DNA of 64,000 nucleotides from JAGHAJ01 sp964559865 [NCBI: uncultured Synergistota bacterium] (GTDB taxonomy: Bacteria > Synergistota > JAGHAJ01): positions 69,164 through 133,163 of the forward strand of contig CAZLJD010000035.1 of assembly GCA_964559865.1 (NCBI GenBank), given 5' to 3'. This document shows positions 43,180-52,063 of this stretch, one piece after another; position 1 is the first letter of the stretch; every line of letters starts with the position of its first letter. A program made the translations under genes and the position numbers. The notes beneath the pieces are model-generated. The model saw only the letters and a program-made list of their open reading frames with translations. It was not told the DNA's origin and did not search any database.

Positions 43180-45294
43180 TCAATGTTTGATGTGATACTT
43201 TTTCAGTAGCTCTTCGAACTTCTTCTGGATCTCTTTCATCTCTTTCTTGGTCAGTTTCTTTTTCTTAGGCAGAGGAGACTTCTTTTTCTTCTTGGCCTCT
43301 TTCTTCTGCGGAGTAATTACTTTCTTTGTCTGAGGGGGTGCTGTTTCTTCGAACTTTCCGTGTATGGTGCAGTACTCGGTGGGTTCTGTTCCAGATATGA
43401 ATGCCTCCACTGTTGTTGATGGACAGTAGGGTGTGGGTAGCATTCCGGATATGCTACATACCGATACGAGTTTTATCCCTTCGGGTACATCGAAGTCGGG
43501 GCTGTTTTTCCCAACAGCTTTCTCCATGAATGTCTTCCATATCGGTGCAGCAACTACGCCACCTGCCATGTGTTCGCCGAGGGATTTGTGGTCGTCTTTG
43601 CCTATGTATACGGCTGTGACGAGATTGGGTGTAAACCCGACAAACCATGCATCTGTGTAGTTATCAGTTGTGCCTGTTTTTCCAGCTATTGGAACACCAA
43701 AGTACGCACGCCTACCGGTGCCTTCTCTTACTACATGTCTTAGCATGTCTATCATTATGTATGCAACTTTTTTGCTCAGTACCCTCTTACCTTCTGGATG
43801 GTTTTCCTCTACGATGTTACCATTTGAATCAACTATCTTCAGTATGGCTAATGGTTTATAGTGGATTCCCTCTGTTGCGAATGTTCCGTATGCAGATGCC
43901 ATTTCTAATGGTGTTACACCGCTGGTTCCAAGTGCAAGTGAGAGGTCTTCGTTTAGCTTACTCGTGATACCCATTTCGTGTGCTACCTTTATGACATCTT
44001 TTATACCTATTTGGTCTAACAGCCTTACGGTTGCTACATTGTAGGAGTGTGCCAGTGCTGCCCTTAGTGTGACCAGCCCGTGGTATTTTTTCGTGTAGTT
44101 GTGAGGTTCCCATCCGTTGGGGAATTTTATTGGTTCGTCTTCGATGAGGGAACTCTCAGTGTAGCCTTTCATTATTGCTGTTGTGTATATGAACGGCTTA
44201 AACGCTGACCCCGGTTGCCTAAACGCCTGCGTTGCCCTGTTGAACTGACTCTTTGAGAAGTCCTTTCCTCCTACCATTGCAACTATGTATCCGTTGTTTG
44301 GGTTTATGGAAACTATGGCACCTTGGAATTTTGACTTAGCCATTGCTTCCTGGGCATATTTTTGATACTTCAGGTTTAGTGTGGTATATATCTTCCATCC
44401 ACCTCTGAAAACTTTTGTAGCCCCGTATTTTTTGATGAGTTTTTTCAGTATGTAGCTTACGAAGTAGGGTGCTTTATTCTCCCTTGCCAGCTTGGGTGAA
44501 AGTAGCTTTAACGGTTCTTCGTAAGCCTTTTTTGCCATTTCTTTGGTGATGTATCCGGCTTTCACCATCTCGTCTAATACCAGCTTTTGGCGTCTCTTCG
44601 CCCTTTTAGGGTGGTAATACGGAGAGTAGTATTCGGGTGCCCGTATCAGACCTGCAAGCATGCTTGCTTCTGCGAGGTCTAATTGACTTACATCTTTTCC
44701 GAAAAAGTATTTTGCAGCAGTTGCTATGCCATAGACACCACTGCCGAGGTATATGGTGTTCAGGTACATCTCAAGGATCTGCTGTTTCGTGTACATGTGT
44801 TCTATCTTCATTGCGAGGAGTGCTTCTCGTATCTTCCTTCTAACCGTTTTTTGTGAGCTTAGAAAGACATTTTTTGCCAGCTGTTGCGTTATAGTACTTC
44901 CACCTTGGACTGCTTTTTTGTGTCTTATGTCTGCTATCAGGGCGCCAAATATCCTGTAAAGGTCAATTCCGTGATGCTCGTAGAATCGTTTGTCTTCTAT
45001 GGCTATTACGGCTTTCCTGACGATAGGTGGGATGTCTTCTATGTTTTTCCATATTCTATTCTCTTGAAAAAGTGCAGTTATTGGTTTATGATTTATGTCG
45101 TAGACATATGTGGTGAGGCTTGGTTTGTAGTTTCTTAATATGGTTACATTTGGCAAGTCTTTCAGGAAGGATGAAAGGTAAAGCGTGAGTGCAGTCGCTG
45201 AGGAGAAGGCAACTATAATAAACACCAGCAATAGTACGAGCCAGCGGGGATATCTCTTTTCTTTTCTCTTCTTTTCTTTTTGCTCTTTTTTCAT
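43180..45294 (-). CDS. Class A penicillin-binding protein 1A
   Basis: This 704-residue bifunctional peptidoglycan synthase has a short basic N-terminus, one membrane helix (WLVLLLVFIIVAFSSATALT) and a GT51 transglycosylase domain (EDKRFYEHHGID, GGSTITQQLAKN). The transpeptidase domain has the SxxK serine in RQPGSAFKPF, a SYN-type motif in LAHSYNVATV and KTGTT. The C-terminus is Lys-rich. Its initiator codon is three to four bases after the expected transcription start, suggesting a leaderless mRNA. Confidence 0.93.
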   Translation of the reverse strand: MKKEQKEKKRKEKRYPRWLVLLLVFIIVAFSSATALTLYLSSFLKDLPNVTILRNYKPSLTTYVYDINHKPITALFQENRIWKNIEDIPPIVRKAVIAIEDKRFYEHHGIDLYRIFGALIADIRHKKAVQGGSTITQQLAKNVFLSSQKTVRRKIREALLAMKIEHMYTKQQILEMYLNTIYLGSGVYGIATAAKYFFGKDVSQLDLAEASMLAGLIRAPEYYSPYYHPKRAKRRQKLVLDEMVKAGYITKEMAKKAYEEPLKLLSPKLARENKAPYFVSYILKKLIKKYGATKVFRGGWKIYTTLNLKYQKYAQEAMAKSKFQGAIVSINPNNGYIVAMVGGKDFSKSQFNRATQAFRQPGSAFKPFIYTTAIMKGYTESSLIEDEPIKFPNGWEPHNYTKKYHGLVTLRAALAHSYNVATVRLLDQIGIKDVIKVAHEMGITSKLNEDLSLALGTSGVTPLEMASAYGTFATEGIHYKPLAILKIVDSNGNIVEENHPEGKRVLSKKVAYIMIDMLRHVVREGTGRRAYFGVPIAGKTGTTDNYTDAWFVGFTPNLVTAVYIGKDDHKSLGEHMAGGVVAAPIWKTFMEKAVGKNSPDFDVPEGIKLVSVCSISGMLPTPYCPSTTVEAFISGTEPTEYCTIHGKFEETAPPQTKKVITPQKKEAKKKKKSPLPKKKKLTKKEMKEIQKKFEELLKKYHIKH

Positions 45295-45312
45295 GGTTTT
45301 TATATTATACCA
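45280..45312. promoter_or_regulatory. Overlapping divergent promoters for PBP1A and queT
   Basis: Plus strand: TTGCTC 45280-45285 and TATTAT 45303-45308, with 17-base spacing. Minus strand: TGG-TATAAT at 45312-45304. The two -10 boxes occupy the same bases, so the two genes probably cannot be transcribed at full rate at once. Confidence 0.5.
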
Positions 45313-45324
45313 TAGGAGGAAAAA

Positions 45325-45795
45325 ATGAAGAAGTGGATTTACGGTGGAGTGGTTGCAGCGGTGTATGCTGGGTTGACTGTTGCCTTTGCTCCCATCAGTT
45401 ATGGCCCTGTGCAATTTAGAGTATCTGAAGCCCTGACGGTTTTGCCATTTTTGTATCCTTATACTGTGTGGGGTTTGTTTCTTGGTTGCCTACTGGCAAA
45501 CTATTTTGGTGGTCTTGGTGTGTACGATGTGGTTGGTGGGAGTCTCTTAACTCTACTTGCGGGGTATCTAACTTCCAAGATGCCAAAGGATTACCTCGCT
45601 CCGCTCCCACCTGTAGTGGTTAACATGTTTGGTGTTGCTGTTTACTTGCATTGGTTGTTCAATATGCCCTACTTCCTCACTGCGGCTTATATAGGATTGG
45701 GTGAGGGGGTAGTTGTGTATGCCTTGGGTTATCCGTTTCTAAAGTGGATAGAGAGACAGAAGAAAAGAAGGGGGAATAGAGATGGTTTCTATTGA
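45325..45795 (+). CDS. queT: QueT-family ECF transporter substrate-binding component
   Basis: This 156-residue membrane protein of the QueT family provides specificity for a queuosine precursor in ECF-type importers. It shows [38 protein letters not shown] and [20 protein letters not shown]. The ECF energising module is not encoded nearby. No preQ1 riboswitch fits, because the leader is too short. ATG 45325 follows GGAGG; the 3' end overlaps tyrS by 14 bases. Confidence 0.88.
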   Translation: MKKWIYGGVVAAVYAGLTVAFAPISYGPVQFRVSEALTVLPFLYPYTVWGLFLGCLLANYFGGLGVYDVVGGSLLTLLAGYLTSKMPKDYLAPLPPVVVNMFGVAVYLHWLFNMPYFLTAAYIGLGEGVVVYALGYPFLKWIERQKKRRGNRDGFY

Positions 45796-46996
45796 GGAAG
45801 AAATTGCTCTTATCAAAAGGGGAGCAGTGGACTTAGTCTCTGAAGACGAACTGGTGTCTAAGCTTAAAAAGGCGAGAGAGGAAGGTAGGCCCTTATTGGT
45901 TAAGGCTGGATTTGACCCTACGGCTCCGGATATACACCTTGGCCACACGGTACTACTCAGAAAGATGAGACAGTTTCAGTTGCTGGGACATAGGGTTGTC
46001 TTTCTTATAGGGGACTTTACCGGTTTGGTTGGTGATCCTACCGGGAAGTCCGAGACAAGAAAGGCGCTCTCTCGAGAAGAGATATTGGAAAATGCGAAGA
46101 CATACAAAGAGCAGTTTTCCAAGATCTTAGATCCAGAGAAGACAGAGGTCAGGTTTAACAGCGAGTGGTTTCTCAAAATGGACTTTGAAGATGTCTTGAA
46201 GCTCATGGCAAAGTATACGGTAGCAAGATTATTGGAGAGAGATGACTTTTCGAACAGATTCAAACAGGGTAGGCCTATAGGGGTGCATGAACTCATGTAT
46301 CCACTGATGCAGGCGTATGACTCTGTGGCACTACACGCAGATGTTGAGCTTGGTGGGACAGACCAGAAGTTTAACCTGCTTGTTGGAAGAGACATTCAGA
46401 GGAGTTATGGACAGGAACCGCAGGTGATACTTACCGTACCTATAATAGAGGGTTTAGATGGTGTGCAAAAGATGAGCAAGAGCTTGAACAACTATGTTGG
46501 TGTAAATGAACCTCCGTTTGAGATGTTTGGAAAGCTCATGTCTATACCAGATGAGCTTATAGAAAAGTATTTTATTCTCCTGACAGATGTTCCTGAGGCT
46601 GAGATAAAACGCATGTCAAACGACATGAAGCAGGGTAGGTTGAACCCAAGGGATGTGAAGGCAAGGCTTGCAAGAGAGATAGTTACCTTTTTCTACTCCC
46701 TTGAGGCTGCAAAGGATGCGGAAGATAGATTTAATAAAATGTTTAGAAAGAAAGAGATACCCGATGATATACCCGTCTTTGAGGTTCAAAGTGATGAGGA
46801 AGTCTCAATAGTCGATCTTGTCGTTAAAGTGGGTTTTGCTGGGAGTAAAAGTGAGGCGAGAAGGCTTATATCCCAAGGGGGTATAGCCGTAGATGGTAGA
46901 AAGGTTTCTGATATTGCTGAGAAGGTGAGACCACCTGCAGAGTTTGTGTTAAAGGTGGGAAAGAGAAGGATTAGCAAGATAAAATTAGGGGGGTAG
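45782..46996 (+). CDS. tyrS: Tyrosyl-tRNA synthetase
   Basis: This 404-residue class I synthetase is of the TyrZ-like group. Its HIGH motif is [11 protein letters not shown] near residue 43, its KMSKS motif is [10 protein letters not shown] near 228, and a C-terminal S4 RNA-binding domain is present ([20 protein letters not shown]). Coupling with queT links two tRNA-Tyr-related functions, since queuosine modifies tRNA-Tyr among others. It is followed by a strong terminator. Confidence 0.95.
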   Translation: MVSIEEEIALIKRGAVDLVSEDELVSKLKKAREEGRPLLVKAGFDPTAPDIHLGHTVLLRKMRQFQLLGHRVVFLIGDFTGLVGDPTGKSETRKALSREEILENAKTYKEQFSKILDPEKTEVRFNSEWFLKMDFEDVLKLMAKYTVARLLERDDFSNRFKQGRPIGVHELMYPLMQAYDSVALHADVELGGTDQKFNLLVGRDIQRSYGQEPQVILTVPIIEGLDGVQKMSKSLNNYVGVNEPPFEMFGKLMSIPDELIEKYFILLTDVPEAEIKRMSNDMKQGRLNPRDVKARLAREIVTFFYSLEAAKDAEDRFNKMFRKKEIPDDIPVFEVQSDEEVSIVDLVVKVGFAGSKSEARRLISQGGIAVDGRKVSDIAEKVRPPAEFVLKVGKRRISKIKLGG

Positions 46997-47010
46997 CTCC
47001 CCCCTAATTT
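46982..47010. terminator. Bidirectional terminator between tyrS and the SSS symporter
   Basis: The arms AAATTAGGGGGG-type and CCCCCCTAATTT-type form a 12-bp GC-core stem with a five-base loop (46982-47010). The stem has A/T flanks suitable for termination on both strands. It covers the tyrS stop and lies just beyond the convergent symporter's stop. Confidence 0.85.
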
Positions 47011-47012
47011 GC

Positions 47013-48467
47013 TTATACCTTTACAGACTGTAAAGCCTCTTTAAATGCTTTGAAGTTCTCGTCCTCCTTGGATACTGCTGAGATGGCAAATGTTATTACG
47101 ACATTTACTAACAGGCCCCACAGACCAAAGTGTATCCCCAAAAGATTTCCGGGACCAAAGAACTTGAGGTAGATTATGGTAATTAGACCTGCAATTAAGC
47201 CTGTTGTAACGGCTGTTTTATTGAATTTCTTGAAGAACAGTCCCATGAATGCACCGGGGAACATCTGTGTGATGCCAGAGTACGCAAGAAGCAGTAGTGC
47301 AACAAGCCTTCCACCTGCGAAGAGCGCAAGGAACATTGCTACGAGTCCAAATATCAAAACGGAAATTCTACTTACCAGCACGAGCTCCTTATCAGATGCG
47401 TTTTCTTTAAACATGCCGTAAAGGTTCTTTGAAAGCAGGCCGGCAAGCGTGAGGATTATAGCACTTGCCGTAGATGCGGCTGCTGCAAATCCTGCTGCAC
47501 CCACTATCCCAAGTACCCACTTGGGATATGCCATTCCCACTGCTGCAAGGACTGCCTCATCTGCCTTGTGCAGATGTATACCTGCTGCAGCAACAGAGAT
47601 GCCTGCGAGGAATATAGGTAGCAGGAATATGGAAAACAACGGTAAGAATACATAGGTCTTTTTTACTGTGCGCAGATTTTTGGAGCTGTATATAGAAGGC
47701 CACATCTGTGGATACATAAAGAATCCAAGTCCACTAAGCACCATAGTGGACACATACCAAGGTATCCCTAACTTACCTGATAGCACGAGGTGATGCGGCT
47801 TTACCTGTGCCAGGTGTTTCATCATCTCAGATATACCACCAAATTTGATGAACGGTATTGAGAATAGAATTACCCACGCAATTATAAACATCATTATGGA
47901 CTGCATGAAGTTCGTCCAAGCGATGCCCCTTAACCCACTGGTGTACACGTATGCAAGCATTATGATCATACCTATTACGATACCCATGTCAACGGATATG
48001 CTGCCAAGAGATGTGGCATTAAGTATGTACCCAAGCCCCTGTAGCTGCAATTGTAGGTAAGGGACATTAAATACTATGCCTATCAGTGCGACGAGGACTG
48101 CCAAACCTTTACTGTTATATCTTTGCTTAAAGTAGTCTGCTTGTGTCACGAAGTTGAACTTCTTACCAGCCCTCCATATGTACTCTGCGAAGAAGTATCC
48201 AAACGCGTACGCTATCGTGCCGTATGCGAAGGCGTACATGATTGGCATGCCAAAGGAGTAAGCCCAACCCGCTATCCCAAGAAATGCATATGCACTGTAT
48301 ATTTCACCTGCCAGTAGCACATACAAAAACACGAGTCCCAGTGACCTACCAGATACCAAGTAACCCTCAAGGCTGAACTTCTTTCTTATTCCTGCCAGCA
48401 CACCTATGAGTAGTGTTAGCACTATCCACGAAAATATTATGGTTAAAGATATTGCCGTATTAGACAC
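47013..48467 (-). CDS. Sodium:solute symporter (PanF-like SSS family)
   Basis: This 484-residue permease has about thirteen helices and SSS features (EGYLVSGRSLGLVFLYVLLA, ITQMFPGAFMGLFFKKFN). GTG 48467 is used because GGAGG is nine bases upstream; GTG 48476 would overlap it. The upstream 70-residue DUF3311-type gene overlaps it by one base (TAGTG), the usual arrangement for two-part SSS carboxylate transporters. Confidence 0.87.
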   Translation of the reverse strand: MSNTAISLTIIFSWIVLTLLIGVLAGIRKKFSLEGYLVSGRSLGLVFLYVLLAGEIYSAYAFLGIAGWAYSFGMPIMYAFAYGTIAYAFGYFFAEYIWRAGKKFNFVTQADYFKQRYNSKGLAVLVALIGIVFNVPYLQLQLQGLGYILNATSLGSISVDMGIVIGMIIMLAYVYTSGLRGIAWTNFMQSIMMFIIAWVILFSIPFIKFGGISEMMKHLAQVKPHHLVLSGKLGIPWYVSTMVLSGLGFFMYPQMWPSIYSSKNLRTVKKTYVFLPLFSIFLLPIFLAGISVAAAGIHLHKADEAVLAAVGMAYPKWVLGIVGAAGFAAAASTASAIILTLAGLLSKNLYGMFKENASDKELVLVSRISVLIFGLVAMFLALFAGGRLVALLLLAYSGITQMFPGAFMGLFFKKFNKTAVTTGLIAGLITIIYLKFFGPGNLLGIHFGLWGLLVNVVITFAISAVSKEDENFKAFKEALQSVKV

Positions 48468-48679
48468 TAACTCCACCTCCTCTTTTCAATGTTGTAGGCA
48501 AGTAGCAAAAACAAAGGCGTTAGGATTATCCAGAGAGTGTCCCAGAACATCAAAGGCGGCATGCCCATAATTAGAGGGCTTGCTGTTTTTACATCAAAGT
48601 AGTTGAAGAAGGGTGACACCACGACATACATAAACCAAGGTACCCCAAAACCCAGAAGGACTGCCCAACCTTTTCCCAT
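48467..48679 (-). CDS. Small DUF3311/YhdT-type membrane subunit
   Basis: This 70-residue protein has two membrane helices (GWAVLLGFGVPWFMYVVVS and LWIILTPLFLLLAYNI) around a PLIMGMPPLMFWDTLWI segment. It matches the small partner proteins found next to PanF-like symporters. It has a strong ribosome site (AAAGGAGGAG) and promoter and is probably co-translated with the symporter. Confidence 0.82.
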   Translation of the reverse strand: MGKGWAVLLGFGVPWFMYVVVSPFFNYFDVKTASPLIMGMPPLMFWDTLWIILTPLFLLLAYNIEKRRWS

Positions 48680-48721
48680 ACTTTACTCCTCCTTTCGCAG
48701 GATTTAACCACTTGTCATGTT

Positions 48722-48749
48722 ATTATAGTGGAAGATTGCTAAAAGTCAA
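48722..48749 (-). promoter_or_regulatory. Promoter for the two-gene SSS symporter operon
   Basis: On the minus strand TTGACT (48749-48744) is 16 bases before TATAAT (48727-48722). The rest of the 232-base gap up to the plus-strand promoter at 48876 shows nothing else recognisable. Confidence 0.65.
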
Positions 48750-48875
48750 GTGCACAGAACCCGTACCTGTGAAACTTAACTGCATTTGGTATGTGGCAAC
48801 AGAGGGCATGATACAATTGAATTTTGTTGCATTTTCTCTCTTGGATAGCGTAGGTGAGCGTCCTTCAGAAAGAGT

Positions 48876-48904
48876 TTGACTTTTTGTCTTTTCTTGCTTA
48901 TATT
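48876..48904 (+). promoter_or_regulatory. Promoter for the PH-like gene
   Basis: TTGACT (48876-48881) and TATATT (48899-48904) are 17 bases apart. The predicted start of transcription (about 48911) coincides with a GTG at 48912, so a leaderless or very short leader is likely. Confidence 0.6.
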
Positions 48905-48926
48905 TAATTGAGTGAGTGTGCAAAAG

Positions 48927-49428
48927 ATGTCTTTGCTGGAGGCGAGGGTTTCAGGTATTATGAGTAATTCTGTGAAGCAGAGCGGTGGTGTTGGATATGT
49001 TTATACACAGGTTGGTTGGTTTATAATGTTTGGTAATTGGGATTATGATGGCTTTTATCATTTTTATCACTTTGACGACTTCTCACAGCTTTACCACTAC
49101 TGTTATGGTGTCTGTTGTCCTTGGTGTGTTGGGGATATGCTGTGCCTTATTTTCAACTATGACTGTTGTATGTGATAGAGAGCACTTACACATTTGGATA
49201 GGACATGTGATCCACAGAAGTTTTTCGATTAGAGATGTTGTGTCGAGTAAGGTTGTTGGAGCCCCTTGGTATTATGGGTGGGGAGTTAGACTTGTGCCGC
49301 ATGGATGGTTATACAGAGTTTCAGGTTCTCATGTGGTAGAGATAGTTATGAGGAATGGAAAGAGGTATATGATTGGAACAGATGAACCACAGAGGTTAAG
49401 TGACTTTATAAATGGGCAGTTAGAGTAG
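48927..49428 (+). pseudogene. Bacterial PH-domain-like membrane protein with a frameshift
   Basis: The N-terminal part (MSLLEARVSGIMSNSVKQSG, then YVYTQVGWFIM) and the C-terminal part (VIGIMMAFIIFITLTTS, then a beta-rich domain ending DEPQRLSDFINGQLE) lie in different frames. Removing one T from the TTT at 49029-49031 joins them as WFIMLVIGIMMAFII, a continuous membrane helix. The C-terminal region resembles bacterial PH/DUF304-type domains. It may be a real mutation or an assembly error. The upstream GTG 48912 in the same frame is an alternative start. Confidence 0.6.
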
Positions 49429-49505
49429 TATAAAGATGTAATTTCCTTGAAAATTCCTCTTTTGAGATAAAGGTGAAGGAGTTGTTTGATTACTGTTGTT
49501 ATGAT

Positions 49506-49534
49506 TAAGGGTGGGGGGATGCCCTTACCCTTAG
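49506..49534. terminator. Hairpin between PH-like and ybaK-like genes
   Basis: TAAGGGT and ACCCTTA arms with a G/C-rich middle form an imperfect stem that covers the stop codon of the minus-strand deacylase gene. It ends in TTAGTTTT on the plus strand. Confidence 0.55.
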
Positions 49535-50013
49535 TTTTCAGATTTGAGACTGCAGACTTGTGCCTCTGTTATCTCTTTCAGTTTGGCTGGGGATATAGGG
49601 AATAGAGTGAATGGGTTTCCGCCGTCTGCATACACGATGTCGTAGTTGAGAAGGTCTGCATCTATAATTGTTGGTGGTTGAGTATCAAATCCGATGGGTG
49701 GCACACCGCCTACGGCAAAGCCTGTTAGCTTTTTGACCTCTTTTGCAGATGCCATACGGAGGTTTTCTCTACCCGTAAACTTTCTGACCTTCTTTATGTC
49801 TACCCTGTTTGCGCCAGATACGAGCAACAAAACGAGCCCATCTTCATCTATGAGTAGGAGCGATTTTACGATCTTCTCTACGGTTGTCCCTGCGGCTGCT
49901 GCTGCTTGCTCTGCCGTGTGTATGCCCTCTTCTGTGCGATATATGGTGGTTGTTACTCCTTTGGTTTCAAGTGCTTTTCTTACCTTTTCGGATAGGTTTC
50001 TTTTTTTGCTGAT
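49531..50013 (-). CDS. YbaK/ProX-type aminoacyl-tRNA deacylase with a non-standard start
   Basis: This 160-residue YbaK-fold protein hydrolyses mischarged aminoacyl-tRNA. It has HTAEQAAAAAGTTVEKIVKS-like residues, LVLLLVSGANRVDIKKVRK, FTGRENLRMASAKEVKKLTG and the GGVPPIGF loop. Conserved sequence runs back to about 50010 (KKRNLSEKVRKALETKGVTT). Yet there is no ATG, GTG or TTG between the in-frame stop at 50049-50047 and about 49830. ATC 50013 is nine bases after AAGGGG and is given as the provisional start. An ORF beginning at TTG 49830 would delete a third of the domain. Confidence 0.75.
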   Translation of the reverse strand: MSKKRNLSEKVRKALETKGVTTTIYRTEEGIHTAEQAAAAAGTTVEKIVKSLLLIDEDGLVLLLVSGANRVDIKKVRKFTGRENLRMASAKEVKKLTGFAVGGVPPIGFDTQPPTIIDADLLNYDIVYADGGNPFTLFPISPAKLKEITEAQVCSLKSEN

Positions 50014-50030
50014 GGGTATCAGCCCCTTTA

Positions 50031-50873
50031 CTACAGAGTCATTTCGTTAAGTGCATTTTGCGCCTTTATAATGGAACTGACGACGGTGGATATGGTCTTA
50101 AACTCTGTTGATATTTTAGTCAGTATCTTTGTAGTTTCTTCTATTAGTTTTGCCTCTTTCTCAATTTCTGTGCTGGATTCCTCAAATGTAGTGTGGATCT
50201 CTGAGAGAAAGGACCTGTTACTTTCCATATACTTTACAGTCTTATCGAGCGAGTTCTGTATGGAGGAAAATATGTCAACAGTCCTTTTTATACCTTCCAT
50301 GGCAACCTTTACTGACTCTGCTATGGTGTTTACCTTTTCGGATATCTCGTCAGTTACTGCCTTTGTCTCGGCAGAAAGTTTTTGAATCTCTGTTGCAACC
50401 ACGGAAAATCCCCTCCCGTGTTCCCCTGCTCGTGCTGCTTCTATTGATGCGTTAAGTGCCAGTAGTTTTGTCTGCCTCGATATCTTTTCTATACTACTTA
50501 CTAACCTTATGATTTCAGAGAACTGATTTAGTGTATTTGATGTCTTGTCAACGGTTTCTTTGAAGTCGTCGGCTATTGTGCTGAGACTTAAGCCCATTTT
50601 CCCGAGGTCGTTGTTTATTTCGTTATTTAGGTTTTCTGCTTCTTTTACATCTTCTACGAGTTTATCTGATTTCTCTGTAAACGAGTTGACGACTTTGTTC
50701 AAGGCTTTGCTGAGTTCTTCGAATTCTACGGTGGTTTTCTCAACTCTGTTTTGGATGTCTCTTATGCGTGATAGAAGGACATCGTCAAGCTGGGACATGA
50801 ATGAGGTTAGAAGCTGCTCTGCAAAGAAACCAGAGCTCACTTTTCTGAACATGTCCATGTCGAGTTTGCCCAT
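50031..50873 (-). CDS. Soluble methyl-accepting chemotaxis protein
   Basis: This 280-residue cytoplasmic chemoreceptor has no membrane helices and is almost wholly coiled coil. The signalling hairpin is intact ([20 protein letters not shown], then [13 protein letters not shown]). It has no sensory domain of its own, so it probably receives its signal from a partner. The gene immediately upstream encodes a diiron-protein homologue in the same operon. ATG 50873 is nine bases after GGGAG; ATG 50882 overlaps the upstream stop. Confidence 0.9.
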   Translation of the reverse strand: MGKLDMDMFRKVSSGFFAEQLLTSFMSQLDDVLLSRIRDIQNRVEKTTVEFEELSKALNKVVNSFTEKSDKLVEDVKEAENLNNEINNDLGKMGLSLSTIADDFKETVDKTSNTLNQFSEIIRLVSSIEKISRQTKLLALNASIEAARAGEHGRGFSVVATEIQKLSAETKAVTDEISEKVNTIAESVKVAMEGIKRTVDIFSSIQNSLDKTVKYMESNRSFLSEIHTTFEESSTEIEKEAKLIEETTKILTKISTEFKTISTVVSSIIKAQNALNEMTL

Positions 50874-50878
50874 CTGTA

Positions 50879-51643
50879 TCATCTCCCGTAGATTTCGTTT
50901 ATGAGGTCTACACCGCACCTCAGGTTTTTGAACCACTCGAGAAATTCTTTTGCTACCGTGCCTTTCATTACGGCACCGTGTTGTGGTGCGATGTAGTCTA
51001 TTTCGTACTTTTCTACCATGCTTACCCACTTCTTGCACGCAATATTCGATGTCATGTAGCGCTTGTGGAACAGCTCCATGAGTTTAACATGCTTTGGAAA
51101 GTTTTCCTCCACGACTTGTTTTCTTTCGCTTCTTGGGAATAGGGATACCCCTATATCACCGCTGAACAGGATTTTGGCCTTTGGGTCATATACGATGTGG
51201 TTTCCTGTCGAGTGCAGGTAGTGGGCTGGGAGTACCTCTAATTTTGTGCCACTCTTCAGAGTTATAGTCATGCCCCTGTCTGGTATGCCTATGACTCTGT
51301 TTCTGTCGTAGATACCGAAGTGTGGGAGAAATCTAATCCATAGTTCTGAGATGTGGAGTTTCGCATTTTCTGCAATCTTCAACCACATGGTAATACCCGA
51401 TGTGACATCTGGGTCCTGGTGGGTGAAAAATAGGATCTTTATCCGCTTTAGGTCTATTATTTCTGCTACATTAGCGAGCACCCTTGGGAATACATGCGCA
51501 CCGCCCGGATCCAGCAAGACACCTTCCCCTTTGTCTATTATTAGATACTGGTTTGTCTGAACTATCCCCTCTTCTTCGACCTCTTCCCAACCAAGCAAGT
51601 AGAACTGATGTACATCGTCTCCGTACAGGAGTACACTTTTCAC
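50879..51643 (-). CDS. Oxygen-binding diiron protein (ODP)-like metallo-beta-lactamase fold
   Basis: This 254-residue protein is related to the metallo-beta-lactamase half of flavodiiron proteins but lacks the flavodoxin domain. The metal motif reads H75-Q-D77-P-D79-V, where classic FDPs have H-x-E-x-D-H; later ligands are in [18 protein letters not shown] and [10 protein letters not shown]. ODPs of this kind are known O2/Fe sensors that work with chemoreceptors in Treponema and relatives. It overlaps or abuts the soluble chemoreceptor gene, which strongly supports that role. Confidence 0.82.
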   Translation of the reverse strand: MKSVLLYGDDVHQFYLLGWEEVEEEGIVQTNQYLIIDKGEGVLLDPGGAHVFPRVLANVAEIIDLKRIKILFFTHQDPDVTSGITMWLKIAENAKLHISELWIRFLPHFGIYDRNRVIGIPDRGMTITLKSGTKLEVLPAHYLHSTGNHIVYDPKAKILFSGDIGVSLFPRSERKQVVEENFPKHVKLMELFHKRYMTSNIACKKWVSMVEKYEIDYIAPQHGAVMKGTVAKEFLEWFKNLRCGVDLINEIYGR

Positions 51644-51684
51644 TATATCACTCCCTTTCTTTGCTAATATTCACTATATTTTAT

Positions 51685-51693
51685 ATTATATCA
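51685..51693 (-). promoter_or_regulatory. Extended -10 promoter for the ODP-chemoreceptor operon
   Basis: On the minus strand, TGA-TATAAT lies about 42 bases before GTG 51643. The -35 region is weak. Confidence 0.45.
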
Positions 51694-51832
51694 TAGCAAA
51701 TGGACAAGAAACTCTGTAATTACTTATTGTAATATTTCCAGTTGTAAGTGGAGCAGAAGCGGAGTTGGTGTAGAAGTTGTGGTAGATTCTACCTGTGGGA
51801 CTATTTTGTTGTTTTCTAAGCTACCTTGTAGG

Positions 51833-51841
51833 TGGTATAAT
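51833..51841 (+). promoter_or_regulatory. Extended -10 promoter for the 51.8-54.1 kb operon
   Basis: TGG-TATAAT lies 18 bases before the ATG at 51860, with GGGTGAGA as ribosome site between them. Confidence 0.55.
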
Positions 51842-51859
51842 CTCTATGGGTGAGAGTTT

Positions 51860-52063
51860 ATGGCAAAACAGTGTAAGTGGTATCCCGTTTGTCCTATGCG
51901 AAGGTATTATGAGATGGGGAGACTGGATAGGAAGTGGATTGAGATGTACTGTATGGGGGACTGGAACAATTGCGTGCGTTATCAGATGGAAGAGGAGGGA
52001 AAGTACCATCCTGATTACATGCTGCCCGATGGCAGCATAGATGAGAGTCTAAAGGGGTTGTAG
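51860..52063 (+). CDS. Small four-cysteine conserved protein
   Basis: This 67-residue protein is rich in aromatic and charged residues, with cysteines in CKWYPVCPMRRYYEMGRL and later in MYCMGDWNNCVRYQMEEE. The C-x5-C plus C-x7-C spacing could bind a metal or iron-sulfur cluster. The tail (DYMLPDGSIDESLKGL) is tidy and suggests a conserved family, but I cannot name it. It is the first gene of an operon with the duplicated-domain protein and permease; its stop directly precedes the next ATG. Confidence 0.7.
   Translation: MAKQCKWYPVCPMRRYYEMGRLDRKWIEMYCMGDWNNCVRYQMEEEGKYHPDYMLPDGSIDESLKGL

Noticed and set aside
45295-45324. preQ1 riboswitch before queT
   Set aside because: The predicted leader is only about ten bases and cannot hold one.
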